DNA from: Verrucomicrobiales bacterium
GTDB lineage: Bacteria; Verrucomicrobiota; Verrucomicrobiia; Limisphaerales; UBA1096
Length of the DNA stretch: 15,178 bases
Direction of reading: 5' to 3'
NCBI GenBank assembly: GCA_028817635.1
Contig: JAPPPH010000247.1
Location: forward strand, 1 to 15,178
The position numbers and the translations under genes were made by a program. Under the pieces are notes generated by a model. That model did not search any database and was not told the DNA's origin. It saw only the letters and a program-made list of their open reading frames with translations. Within the stretch, counting starts at the first letter, position 1, and each line of letters starts with the position of its first letter. Of the stretch, positions 1 to 7,676 are shown piece after piece.

Positions 1-841
1 CGACGATGAACTCGACAGTGCCGGCGTTGGAATACTCGGCATGCTGGGCGATACGCACGGCGGCCTTGCCCATCTGGGTGCGCAATTTTTTGTGTTTCTC
101 CAGCAGGGGCGACGGGGTTTCCTCGATGAGTTTTTGGTTGCGGCGTTGGATGGAGCAGTCGCGTTCGCCGAGGTGGATGATGTTGCCTTTGGTGTCGCCG
201 AGGATCTGGAACTCGATGTGGCGCGGGTTTTCGATAAATTTCTCGATGTAGACGCCGCTGTTGCCGAAGGCCTTCTCCGCCTCGTTGCGGGCGGTGTGGT
301 AGCCCTTGACGAGGGAGATGTCGTTGTTCGCGGTGCGCATACCCTTGCCGCCGCCGCCGGCCACGGCCTTGATCATGACCGGGTAGCCGATGTCCTTGGC
401 AATCTTCAACGCCTCCTGCTCGGTGTCGATGACGTCCTTGGAACCGGGGGGGATCGGCACACCGGCCTTGCGGGCCAGTTCGCGGCTGAGCGCCTTGTCC
501 TCGAGGGCGTTCATCGCGGCGGATTTCGGCCCGATAAAGCGGATGTTGCAGCTTTCGCAAACGTCGGCAAAGTGGGCGTTCTCGGAGAGGAAGCCGTAGC
601 CGGGGTGAATGGCGTCGACGTTGGTGATCTCGGCTGCGCCGATGATGCGGTCGATGCGCAGGTAACTTTCGTTGCTGGCGGCGCCGCCGATGCAGATCGC
701 CTCGTCGGCCATCTGTGCGTGCATGGAATTCGCATCCGCCTCCGAGTACACGGCTACGGTCCGGATGTTGAGTTCCTTGCAGGCGCGGATGATGCGAACG
801 GCGATCTCCCCGCGATTGGCTACCAGTATTTTTTCAAACAT
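1..841 (-). CDS. accC: Biotin carboxylase subunit of acetyl-CoA carboxylase (N-terminal ~280 residues, runs off left edge)
   Basis: Biotin carboxylase carries out the ATP-dependent carboxylation of biotin on the carrier protein AccB, the first half-reaction of cytosolic acetyl-CoA carboxylase in fatty-acid synthesis. Reading the minus strand from the ATG at 839-841 gives MFEKILVANRGEIAVRIIRA, the standard family start. It is followed by the HPGYGFLSENA motif of the N-terminal domain and the glycine-rich ATP-grasp loop KAVAGGGGKGMR. The frame is open to base 1, so about 280 of the usual ~450 residues are present and the C-terminal part lies outside the window. It starts 32 bases after the accB stop on the same strand, the common accB-accC operon order. 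No Shine-Dalgarno sequence is visible before the ATG. The identification is secure. Confidence 0.97.
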   Translation of the reverse strand, partial: MFEKILVANRGEIAVRIIRACKELNIRTVAVYSEADANSMHAQMADEAICIGGAASNESYLRIDRIIGAAEITNVDAIHPGYGFLSENAHFADVCESCNIRFIGPKSAAMNALEDKALSRELARKAGVPIPPGSKDVIDTEQEALKIAKDIGYPVMIKAVAGGGGKGMRTANNDISLVKGYHTARNEAEKAFGNSGVYIEKFIENPRHIEFQILGDTKGNIIHLGERDCSIQRRNQKLIEETPSPLLEKHKKLRTQMGKAAVRIAQHAEYSNAGTVEFIV

Positions 842-873
842 GCAGTGGAGCTGGGCTAACGATCTAAAGCAAC

Positions 874-1350
874 TCAGGCGGGGCGCACGCGGTAAAGCGG
901 TTGGCCGAACTCGACCGGGTTACCGTTCTCGACGAGTATCTCGGTGATCACACCGCTCACCTCGGCCTTGATTTCGTTCATCACCTTCATCGCCTCGACG
1001 ATGCAAACGACCGTGTCGGCGGTGACGTGGTCACCGATCTCGACGTACGAGTCGGACTCGGGCGAGGGCGCACGGTAAAAGGTTCCGATCATGGGAGACT
1101 TGATCTCCGGGTCGTTGGAGGCGGCAGGCTCTTCCACCGGTGCCGCTGCCGGTGCCGCGGGTGCTGCGGCGGGCATGGGGATTGGTGCCGCCGAGGCCGG
1201 GGGCAGGTAGTGCTGCACCTGAACGTCCTCGGTCTTGGTGCCGTCAGTACGACGCAGCTTGATCTTGAAGCCTTCCTTCTCCATCTCAAAATCGGAGATG
1301 GAGTTCTTCTTCATCAAGTCGACAATGCTTTTGATGTCTTTGAATTCCAC
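874..1350 (-). CDS. accB: Biotin carboxyl carrier protein of acetyl-CoA carboxylase
   Basis: This 158-residue protein carries the biotin that AccC carboxylates and the carboxyltransferase discharges onto acetyl-CoA. The N-terminal domain begins MEFKDIKSIVDLMKKN. A linker rich in Ala and Pro (about residues 50-80) joins it to the C-terminal biotinyl domain (about 83-158). The biotinylation motif EAMKVMNEI places the modified lysine at K122, the same number as in E. coli BCCP, and the length is normal for the family. The start is a GTG at 1348-1350; it gives the expected N-terminus and no better start lies upstream. It is the first gene of an accB-accC operon. The 194 bases between it and divergent larB should hold promoters for both, but I see no convincing -35/-10 pair. 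Confidence 0.96.
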   Translation of the reverse strand: MEFKDIKSIVDLMKKNSISDFEMEKEGFKIKLRRTDGTKTEDVQVQHYLPPASAAPIPMPAAAPAAPAAAPVEEPAASNDPEIKSPMIGTFYRAPSPESDSYVEIGDHVTADTVVCIVEAMKVMNEIKAEVSGVITEILVENGNPVEFGQPLYRVRPA

Positions 1351-1544
1351 GATGGTAAATCGGTTTTGGGCTCGGGGCCCCGGGTTGTTGCTCCTTTTCG
1401 GCGCTCACGCACCGCATGCCAACGTCGAATAACGTTAACGAGGCGGAGGCTAGTCGTCGCCTCGAGGGGGGTCAAGGGAGTTTCCCACGGTCGGGGGGCG
1501 TTTCCGCGTGACGCCACGCTGCCTGAAATGTTAATTCCCAGCCG

Positions 1545-2309
1545 GTGACACCAGAGGAAACCAGCCTGCTTTTGCAGCGATTCAAGTCCGGCGAAGTGGA
1601 CGAGGCCGCCGTACTCAACGCCTTCCGCGCCGCGCCGATCGACGATCTTGGCTTTGCACAGGTCGATGCGCACCGCTCGTTGCGACAAGGTTTTCCGGAG
1701 GTCATTTTTGGCGCCGGCAAAACCCCGGAACAGGTTGCAGCCATCGCGGCCAAGGTGATGGAGCGTGAGGATCGGGTGTTGGTCACCCGCGCGGACGCCG
1801 CTCACGCGGTGGCCGTGGCGGCCAAGCTGCCGGAGGCGACGTACCACGAGTCAGCCCGCTGCATCACGGTCGAGGCCAAGCGCTTGGCCAAGCGCGGGGG
1901 AAGCATCGCCGTGCTTTGCGCAGGGACGAGTGACTTGCCGGTGGCCGACGAGGCGGCGGTGACGGCGGATTTCATGGGCAACGAGGTGCTGCGCGTGAAC
2001 GACGTCGGCGTGGCTGGTCTGCATCGGCTGCTTGCGAGCATGCCCAGGGTGCGCGAGGCCAACGTCATCATTGCCGTGGCCGGCATGGAGGGGGCACTCC
2101 CCAGCGTGGTGGCTGGGTTGGTGCATCGGCCGGTGATCGCCGTCCCAACGAGCATCGGTTACGGGGCGAACTTCGGCGGGTTGGCGGCGCTGCTTGGCAT
2201 GCTCAACAGCTGCGGCAGCGGCGTGACGGTGGTCAACATCGACAACGGTTTCGGGGCCGCCTTCGCCGCGAACCAAATCAACTGCCTGGCCAACGAGTCG
2301 CCAAGTTGA
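1545..2309 (+). CDS. larB: LarB: nicotinic acid adenine dinucleotide carboxylase/hydrolase (nickel-pincer cofactor synthesis)
   Basis: LarB carboxylates the pyridinium ring of NaAD and cleaves its phosphoanhydride, the first step to the nickel-pincer nucleotide cofactor of lactate racemase and related epimerases. The 254-residue protein has a typical N-terminus (TPEETSLLLQRFKSGEV) and a PurE-like AIR-carboxylase core with CAGTSDLPVADEA, GMEGALPSVVAGL, PTSIGYGANFGGLAALLGML and VVNIDNGFGA. C223 in NSCGSG and E182 in GMEG fall where the family has its reported nucleophilic Cys and catalytic Glu (C221 and E180 in Lactobacillus plantarum, from memory). The start is a GTG without a Shine-Dalgarno sequence. 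A copy of the 14-bp palindrome (1881-1894) is translated in frame as RLAKR at residues 113-117, in the variable linker before the AGTSDLP strand. No larC or larE is present in the window. Confidence 0.93.
   Translation: MTPEETSLLLQRFKSGEVDEAAVLNAFRAAPIDDLGFAQVDAHRSLRQGFPEVIFGAGKTPEQVAAIAAKVMEREDRVLVTRADAAHAVAVAAKLPEATYHESARCITVEAKRLAKRGGSIAVLCAGTSDLPVADEAAVTADFMGNEVLRVNDVGVAGLHRLLASMPRVREANVIIAVAGMEGALPSVVAGLVHRPVIAVPTSIGYGANFGGLAALLGMLNSCGSGVTVVNIDNGFGAAFAANQINCLANESPS
1874..1895. repeat. Palindromic repeat copy 1, inside larB
   Basis: A perfect CGCTTGGCCAAGCG lies at 1881-1894. It is preceded by GGCCAAG (1874-1880), so the tract is nearly two 12-bp units. It is read in frame as A-K-R-L-A-K-R in LarB (residues 111-117), a position where the family varies. 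It is one of nine perfect copies in this window. Confidence 0.9.
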
Positions 2310-2400
2310 GTTCGCAATCTTCCGCGAATTATCATTTCCGAAATATTTTTTTTGGGCTTTGACTTGGATTTGGTTTTTCTCCATTTTCCGCGCCGCGTGA

Positions 2401-2423
2401 CTTGGCCGCGCTTGGCCAAGCGC
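2401..2423. repeat. Palindromic repeat copy 2, between larB and topB
   Basis: A perfect 14-mer lies at 2409-2422, extended to GCGCTTGGCCAAGCGC at 2408-2423. It is preceded by CTTGGCCG, which looks like a neighbouring unit that has lost the two A bases. It lies 92 bases after the larB stop and 30 bases before the topB GTG. The larB-topB gap (2310-2453) also has a run of eight T (2346-2353) but no hairpin directly before it. Confidence 0.9.
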
Positions 2424-2453
2424 TGAATCGTTCAATTTTAGCCAACACAAGTC

Positions 2454-4940
2454 GTGGGAAAAACACTGGTTATCGCAGAGAAACCATCGGTCGCAACCGA
2501 TATCGCCCGAGTACTCAAGGCGCCGCGCGACAAGTCAAAGGACTTTTTTGAGAACGACGAATACTTTGTTTCCTCCGCAGTGGGCCACTTGCTGGAGCTG
2601 ATCGTTCCGGAAGATCAGGACATCAAGCGCGGCAAGTGGACGTTCGACAAGCTGCCCCACATCCCCACTTATTTTGATCTCCAGCCGATTGCCAAGAGCG
2701 AGTCGCGGCTGAAGGTGCTGATGCGCCTGCTCCGCACCAAGGACATCGACACCATCGTCAATGCCTGTGACGCCGGCCGGGAGGGGGAACTGATTTTCCG
2801 CTACATCATCCAGTACGCACAAAAGAAGCTTAAGAAAAAAATGGCGGAGAAAACCGTCTCGCGGCTTTGGCTGCAGTCGATGACGCCGGACGCCATTCGC
2901 AAGGGCTTTGCCAATCTGCGAACCGACGAGGTGATGTTGCCACTGGCGAACGCTGCGAGCTGCCGGAGCGAGGCCGACTGGCTTGTGGGTATCAACGGCA
3001 CACGCGCGATGACGGCGTTTAACTCCAAGAGCGGCGGCTTTTACCTGACACCGGTCGGCCGGGTACAGACTCCGACGCTCGCCGTGGTGGTCGATCGCGA
3101 GAAGGAAATCCGTGCATTTGTCCCGGAAGATTACTGGGAGGTGCATGCCACATTCCAAGCCGGAGCCGGCGAGTACACCGGGCGCTGGTTCGACGAGGGA
3201 TTTAAAAAAGATCCGGACAACGCCCACAAGCGGGCGGAGCGCATCTGGGAACAGGCCAAGGCGGACGGTATCCACGCCAAGTGCAACGGCCAAGCGGGCG
3301 AGGTGACCGAGCAGAGCAAGCCGTCGAAACAGGCAGCCCCGATGCTCTTCGACCTGACCACGCTGCAACGCGAGGCCAATGCGCGGTTTGGTTTCTCGGC
3401 GCGAAACACGCTCGGCATCGCGCAGGCGTTGTACGAGCGTCACAAGGTGCTGACCTATCCGCGAACCGACTCGCGCTGCCTGCCGGAGGACTACGTCGAC
3501 ACGGTCAAGGAAACCATCGGCGCGCTTGGCCAAGCGAACTACGGCAGTATCGCGAACGACATTCTCAAGAACGACTGGGTGCACGGCGGCAACAAAAAGA
3601 TGTTCAACAACGCGAAGATTTCCGATCACTTCGCGATCATTCCCACTCTCAAGCCAGCTCCGTCCACGCTCAAGGAACAGGAACTGAAAGTGTACGACCT
3701 CGTCGTGAAACGGTTCCTCGCCGTGTTTTATCCGTCAGCGGAATTTCTCGTCACCACGCGCATCACGCGCGTCGAGAACGAGCCGTTCAAGACTGAGGGC
3801 AAGGTGTTGGTTAAGCCGGGTTGGCTTGCGGTTTACGGACGCGACCAAGCTAACAAGGAGGACGCCGGGCACCTCGTTCCGGTGGCCGAGGGCGAGTCGG
3901 TTAACGCCAGTGAGGTAAACGTCGAGGCCAAGGCCACGCGGCCGCCGGCGCGATACACCGAGGCCACGCTACTCAGTGCCATGGAGCACGCCGGCAAACG
4001 GGTGGACGACGAGGAGCTGCGCGAGGCGATGAGCGAGAAAGGTCTCGGCACGCCGGCCACGCGGGCATCAATCATCGAGGAACTCATCCGCCACAAGTAC
4101 ATGGTGCGCGAGATGCGAGAATTGATCCCCACGGCACAGGCGTTCTCGCTTATCACGCTGCTGATGGCACTGGAGGTGGACGCATTGTCCAAGCCGGAAC
4201 TGACCGGCGACTGGGAGTTTAAGCTCAAGGAGATCGAGCGCGGGAATTTCGATCGGGAGTCATTCATGAACGAGATCCGCTCGATGACTGACCGGATAGT
4301 TACGGCGGCCAAGGCCTACGACGGCGACACCGTTCCCGGCGACTATGGCAAACTCGAGACCGCCTGCCCGAAATGTGGTGGCTTGGTCAAGGAGACCTAC
4401 AAGCGGTTTCATTGCGAGGGTACCGACTGCGATTTTGGGTTTTGGAAAATCATGGGTGGCCGACAGTTCGAACTGGCCGAGGCGGATGAACTGGTGGCCA
4501 ACCGGCGCATCGGGCCGCTGGATGGATTTCGCAGCAAGATGGGCCGCGCGTTTTCCGCCGAGTTGAAGCTGACTGACGAGCACAAGGTCGAGTTCGACTT
4601 TGGCAACGACGACGATGACGAGGAGGAAGTCGACTTCAGTGGACAGGAATCGATCGGCGATTGCCCCAAGTGCAAGGGGCCGGTCTACGAACACGGCCGT
4701 GCGTTCGTCTGCGAAAAGAACACCGGCAAGGACCGCAAATGCAGCTTCCGCACTGGCAAGGTCATTCTCAAGCGGGACATCGAGAAGGAGCAGGTCGTCA
4801 AGCTGCTCAAGGAAGGCAAAACCGACCTGATTCCAAACTTCATCTCCAAAAAGGGCAGGCCGTTTAAGGCGTTCCTTGTGCTCAAATCGAATGGCGACGT
4901 TGGTTTCGAGTTCGAGAGCAAAACCAAGGACAAGAAATAG
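2454..4940 (+). CDS. topB: DNA topoisomerase III (type IA)
   Basis: This 828-residue type IA topoisomerase makes a transient single-strand break through a tyrosyl-DNA bond and resolves recombination and replication intermediates. The Toprim domain opens with KTLVIAEKPSVATDIARVL, and its acidic motif is CDAGREGELIF (D106), the TopB form of the DxDREGE motif. The catalytic tyrosine is Y335 in LTYPRTDSR. The helix-gate region carries GLGTPATRASIIEEL. After the core come two four-cysteine zinc-ribbon modules (CPKC at 638-641 and 737-740), each next to a topoisomerase C-terminal repeat, separated by an acidic stretch (DDDDEEE, about 718-724). The start is a GTG with no Shine-Dalgarno sequence. A copy of the 14-bp palindrome at 3523-3536 is translated as ALGQA (357-361) in a loop between YPRTDS and the conserved SDHFAIIPT. 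The stop is TAG. Confidence 0.96.
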   Translation: MGKTLVIAEKPSVATDIARVLKAPRDKSKDFFENDEYFVSSAVGHLLELIVPEDQDIKRGKWTFDKLPHIPTYFDLQPIAKSESRLKVLMRLLRTKDIDTIVNACDAGREGELIFRYIIQYAQKKLKKKMAEKTVSRLWLQSMTPDAIRKGFANLRTDEVMLPLANAASCRSEADWLVGINGTRAMTAFNSKSGGFYLTPVGRVQTPTLAVVVDREKEIRAFVPEDYWEVHATFQAGAGEYTGRWFDEGFKKDPDNAHKRAERIWEQAKADGIHAKCNGQAGEVTEQSKPSKQAAPMLFDLTTLQREANARFGFSARNTLGIAQALYERHKVLTYPRTDSRCLPEDYVDTVKETIGALGQANYGSIANDILKNDWVHGGNKKMFNNAKISDHFAIIPTLKPAPSTLKEQELKVYDLVVKRFLAVFYPSAEFLVTTRITRVENEPFKTEGKVLVKPGWLAVYGRDQANKEDAGHLVPVAEGESVNASEVNVEAKATRPPARYTEATLLSAMEHAGKRVDDEELREAMSEKGLGTPATRASIIEELIRHKYMVREMRELIPTAQAFSLITLLMALEVDALSKPELTGDWEFKLKEIERGNFDRESFMNEIRSMTDRIVTAAKAYDGDTVPGDYGKLETACPKCGGLVKETYKRFHCEGTDCDFGFWKIMGGRQFELAEADELVANRRIGPLDGFRSKMGRAFSAELKLTDEHKVEFDFGNDDDDEEEVDFSGQESIGDCPKCKGPVYEHGRAFVCEKNTGKDRKCSFRTGKVILKRDIEKEQVVKLLKEGKTDLIPNFISKKGRPFKAFLVLKSNGDVGFEFESKTKDKK
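3522..3536. repeat. Palindromic repeat copy 3, inside topB
   Basis: A perfect CGCTTGGCCAAGCG lies at 3523-3536. It is in a different reading frame from the larB copy and encodes A-L-G-Q-A (TopB residues 357-361). It is a single unit without tandem extension. Confidence 0.9.
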
Positions 4941-4943
4941 CGG

Positions 4944-4968
4944 CCTTGGCCAAGCGCTTGGCCAAGCG
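4944..4968. repeat. Palindromic repeat copy 4, tandem, three bases after the topB stop
   Basis: CTTGGCCAAG (4945-4954) is followed directly by a perfect CGCTTGGCCAAGCG (4955-4968), giving two 12-bp units in phase. The tract can fold as a hairpin with a nine-base-pair stem (CTTGGCCAA/TTGGCCAAG) and a GCGC loop. It begins three bases after the topB TAG. A 3'-end stabiliser or terminator role is possible, but no U-run follows. Confidence 0.9.
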
Positions 4969-5009
4969 ACATAGGCCTGATTATTGCTTCATATATTTAT
5001 CTTTACTGG

Positions 5010-5039
5010 TTGCCATAACGGAACGTGATGTGCTACTTT
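5010..5039 (+). promoter_or_regulatory. Candidate ftsH promoter
   Basis: TTGCCA (5010-5015) and TACTTT (5034-5039) are separated by 18 bases and end 16 bases before the ftsH ATG. The -10 match is weak on its own. The arrangement and the GC-TACTTT hexamer recur before the FHA gene, which raises its value. It implies a very short leader, in keeping with the lack of a Shine-Dalgarno sequence. Confidence 0.4.
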
Positions 5040-5055
5040 CCCTTGTTCGAGCGGC

Positions 5056-7065
5056 ATGGCTGACGAAAAACCACCAAAAATTAACGAGAAAAAACCCGAT
5101 TCAGAGGATCGGATGCCCAGCCCGCGTTCCTGGATGCTCTGGGCTCTGGGCATCTTTATGGTGGTCATGCTGTTCCAGATTGGGCGCAACGCCGGTCAGG
5201 ATTCAGCGCAAAAAGTCACGTATAATATGCTGCACGACTGGATTACCAAAGGCGTACAGGTCTCTGGCTTCATCGAATATCCGCCGCGCAGTTCGTCCCA
5301 GCTCTGCACGATCAAGGGTTACCGCATGGTGGATGGCAAACGCATTCCCTTTGAGTTTGATGACATTCTCACGGAGGAACGCCAGGAATTCCTGCTCGAG
5401 ACCGCCGGGTTTCAGGCCGAGAACAAAAACACCCTGCTGACGGCATTCCTGATCCAGCTCCTGCCGATCCTCCTGATTTTCATTTTGATTTGGTTTGTGT
5501 TGATCCGACAAATCCGCAGCGCCGGACGGGGCGCGATGAGCTTTGGTAAAAGCAAGGCGCGGATGCTCAATAAGGACAAAAATAAGACCACGTTCAAGGA
5601 CGTCGCCGGCGTCGAGGAAGCCTGCGAGGAAGTTTCCGAGCTGGTTGAATACCTCAAGGATCCAAAAAAATTCCAGAAACTCGGCGGCAAAATCCCGAAG
5701 GGCATCCTCATGGTGGGACCACCCGGCACTGGTAAAACGCTTTTGGCCAAGGCCATCGCTGGTGAGGCGGACGCGAGTTTCTTCAGCATCAGCGGCTCGG
5801 ACTTCGTCGAGATGTTTGTCGGCGTGGGCGCCAGCCGCGTGCGCGACATGTTCGAGCAGGCGCGCAAGAGCACACCCTGTCTAGTTTTCATCGATGAGAT
5901 CGACGCGGTCGGCCGTTCGCGGGGCCACGGCCTCGGCGGCGGTAACGACGAGCGCGAACAAACTCTCAACGCGCTGCTCGTTGAGATGGACGGCTTCGAC
6001 ACGCAGGATGGCATAATCATTATCGCTGCCACCAACCGGCCGGACGTGCTCGATCCTGCACTGCTGCGCCCGGGCCGATTTGACCGGCAGCTCACGGTAA
6101 ACCTTCCGGACATCCGAGGCCGCGAGGAGATCCTCAAGGTACATGCCAAAAAGGTGAAACTCTCCAAGGCGGCCGACTTGAGCGTGATCGCGAGGGGGAC
6201 CCCCGGTTTTTCCGGGGCCGAGCTGGCGAACCTACTCAACGAAGCGGCATTGCTGGCTGCGCGTGGGAATAAAAAATCCATCGGCATGGCCGAGTTGGAG
6301 GAGGCCCGCGACAAGGTGCGCTGGGGCCGCGAACGTCGCAGCCTCGCGATGACCGACGAGGACAAAAAAATCACCGCATGGCACGAAGCCGGCCACGCGA
6401 TTATCAACGTGCTGCTGGACAAATGTCATCCGCTACACAAGGTCACCATCATCCCGCGCGGTCAGGCGCTTGGCGCGACCATGTCGCTGCCAAAGGAGGA
6501 CGTACTCAACCGCCAAAGCCAGGAAATGCGCGACACCATCGCCATGACCATGGGCGGCCGAATTGCCGAGGAGATCGTGACCGGCGATATTTCAACCGGT
6601 GCTGCCGGTGATATCCAGCAGGCCACCAACATGGCCCGTGCGATGGTCACACAATGGGGCATGAGCGAAAAACTCGGCATGGTTTTGTACGGCGAGGGAG
6701 ACGAATACGTGTTCCTTGGCAAGGAGCTGGCTCAGGGCAAGACTTACAGCGAACAGACCGCACAGGAGATTGACACTGAGGTGCGTCGTCTTGTTGACGA
6801 GGGCTACCAACGAGCGAAAAAGCTGATCGAGGATCACAAAAAGGAACTGGAATTGATCGCCAACGCGCTGCTCGAGTACGAAACGCTCGACGGGCAGCAG
6901 GTGGAGGACATCGTGCGTACCGGCAAATTCAACCCACCGGAGCCGCCGAAAGACGTCGACCCGCCGAAGGGTGCCGACGCCTCAACGCCCACGCCTGATG
7001 TGCCCAAAGGCGACAAACCAAAACTGGACGACGGATTGGGGGATCCCGCACCGGCCACGGCTTAA
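5056..7065 (+). CDS. ftsH: ATP-dependent zinc metalloprotease FtsH
   Basis: FtsH is the inner-membrane AAA+ protease that degrades damaged membrane proteins and short-lived regulators. The order is a short cytoplasmic N-terminus, TM1 (about residues 24-42), a periplasmic segment, TM2 (about 127-152), the AAA+ module and the M41 peptidase. Walker A is GPPGTGKT (221-228), Walker B is LVFIDEID, the pore loop is MFVGVGASRVRD, and the second region of homology ends LLRPGRFDRQ. The zinc site is HEAGH (443-447), with D519 in GDIQQAT as the expected third ligand. The 669-residue length is normal; the last ~45 residues form a tail rich in Pro, Asp and Lys typical of variable FtsH C-termini. The ATG at 5056 is the only start that gives a short N-terminus before TM1. 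It lies between topB and the FHA gene on the same strand, probably with its own promoter. Confidence 0.97.
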   Translation: MADEKPPKINEKKPDSEDRMPSPRSWMLWALGIFMVVMLFQIGRNAGQDSAQKVTYNMLHDWITKGVQVSGFIEYPPRSSSQLCTIKGYRMVDGKRIPFEFDDILTEERQEFLLETAGFQAENKNTLLTAFLIQLLPILLIFILIWFVLIRQIRSAGRGAMSFGKSKARMLNKDKNKTTFKDVAGVEEACEEVSELVEYLKDPKKFQKLGGKIPKGILMVGPPGTGKTLLAKAIAGEADASFFSISGSDFVEMFVGVGASRVRDMFEQARKSTPCLVFIDEIDAVGRSRGHGLGGGNDEREQTLNALLVEMDGFDTQDGIIIIAATNRPDVLDPALLRPGRFDRQLTVNLPDIRGREEILKVHAKKVKLSKAADLSVIARGTPGFSGAELANLLNEAALLAARGNKKSIGMAELEEARDKVRWGRERRSLAMTDEDKKITAWHEAGHAIINVLLDKCHPLHKVTIIPRGQALGATMSLPKEDVLNRQSQEMRDTIAMTMGGRIAEEIVTGDISTGAAGDIQQATNMARAMVTQWGMSEKLGMVLYGEGDEYVFLGKELAQGKTYSEQTAQEIDTEVRRLVDEGYQRAKKLIEDHKKELELIANALLEYETLDGQQVEDIVRTGKFNPPEPPKDVDPPKGADASTPTPDVPKGDKPKLDDGLGDPAPATA

Positions 7066-7096
7066 CTGCCCTTTTTGCTTCAAAAACAGAAACCCG

Positions 7097-7126
7097 TTGA
7101 CTTGGATTAACCTCCGAAGCTACTTT
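7097..7126 (+). promoter_or_regulatory. Candidate promoter of the FHA-domain gene
   Basis: TTGACT (7097-7102) and TACTTT (7121-7126) are separated by 18 bases, 20 bases before the ATG at 7147. It has the same spacing and the same GC-TACTTT element as the ftsH candidate, with a better -35. This suggests the gene is transcribed independently of ftsH. Confidence 0.45.
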
Positions 7127-7146
7127 GTCTCGCCCGGAATGAGCCC

Positions 7147-7638
7147 ATGCCCAAGCTGACCGTTTTAACAGAAGGAATTGAACCGACCTCCTTTGAACTG
7201 AAAAAGGAGGTTACTTCTGTTGGGCGGGTGGAGGGCAACGACATCGTGTTGCCGCATCAGTCGGTTTCAGGCAGCCACGGCGAACTGGTATTGCGAGGCG
7301 AGGAGGATGTCTACGTTCGGGATGTTGGTTCCACCAACGGCAGTTACATCAACGGCAACAAAGTGGCTGAGTCACCGCTGCAACCGGGAGAGGTGGTCAC
7401 CTTCGGCGAGGTTGAACTGAAACTCGAAGGCGCTCAAAAAGTCCAATCTCATGACAAGCACATCCAGCAGGGTGTGAAACTCGGCGATCTGGACAGTGCC
7501 CCCAAGCGGCCGGCCAAGGGTTTTACCAAGAAATCAGACAAAACCGGGCGCTACTTTGTGATCGCCGGGATATTGGTGGCGGCAGTTCTGGGAGCCGTCA
7601 TCTTTTTTGTTTGGAACAAATTTCAGGGCGGCAACTGA
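7147..7638 (+). CDS. FHA-domain protein with C-terminal membrane anchor
   Basis: This is a 163-residue protein with an N-terminal forkhead-associated domain (about residues 3-98), a module that binds phosphothreonine peptides. The expected residues are present: G26-R27 and N31-x-I in VGRVEGNDIVL, the S41-x-x-H44 pair in SGSH, D59, and S62-x-N64-G65 in VGSTNGSYING. A basic linker (about 118-133) leads to one hydrophobic segment (about 136-156, YFVIAGILVAAVLGAVIFFV) and a seven-residue polar end. The topology is therefore tail-anchored with the FHA domain in the cytoplasm. There is no kinase, phosphatase or secretion gene beside it, so its partner is unknown. It lies 81 bases after ftsH and converges with hemB across a repeat tract. 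The domain call is firm; the role is open. Confidence 0.9.
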   Translation: MPKLTVLTEGIEPTSFELKKEVTSVGRVEGNDIVLPHQSVSGSHGELVLRGEEDVYVRDVGSTNGSYINGNKVAESPLQPGEVVTFGEVELKLEGAQKVQSHDKHIQQGVKLGDLDSAPKRPAKGFTKKSDKTGRYFVIAGILVAAVLGAVIFFVWNKFQGGN

Positions 7639-7640
7639 CG

Positions 7641-7665
7641 GCGCTTGGCCAAGCGCTTGGCCAAG
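7641..7665. repeat. Palindromic repeat copy 5, tandem, between convergent FHA gene and hemB
   Basis: A perfect 14-mer at 7642-7655 overlaps a second unit, CGCTTGGCCAAG, at 7654-7665. The tract starts two bases after the FHA-gene TGA and ends 11 bases before the hemB stop. It fills almost the whole convergent gap and could fold as a stem in RNA from either strand. On the plus strand it is followed by a T-rich stretch (TTTAATTCTCCTT), so a terminator role is conceivable here. Confidence 0.9.
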
Positions 7666-7676
7666 TTTAATTCTCC

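Noticed and set aside
41..859. A 272-codon open frame on the plus strand opposite accC
   Set aside because: It is the complement of a clear biotin carboxylase and reads as low-complexity Val/Ala/Asp/Gly. Long antisense frames like this, also opposite topB (2535-3629) and ftsH (5412-6422), come from GC-rich codon use.
1373..1440. Palindromes CGGGGCCCCG (1373-1382) and TAACGTTA/CGTTAACG (1430-1440) in the accB-larB gap
   Set aside because: They are short, single and without a loop or a match to a known operator; a chance origin in a promoter gap is adequate.
2311..2353. Rho-independent terminator after larB (TTCGC...GCGAA then eight T)
   Set aside because: The stem is only five base pairs with an eight-base loop, and the T-run is 17 bases downstream of it.
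5741..5760. TTTTGGCCAAGGCCATCG in ftsH as another repeat copy
   Set aside because: It encodes the conserved LLAKAIA after the Walker A motif, so the resemblance to the repeat follows from protein conservation.
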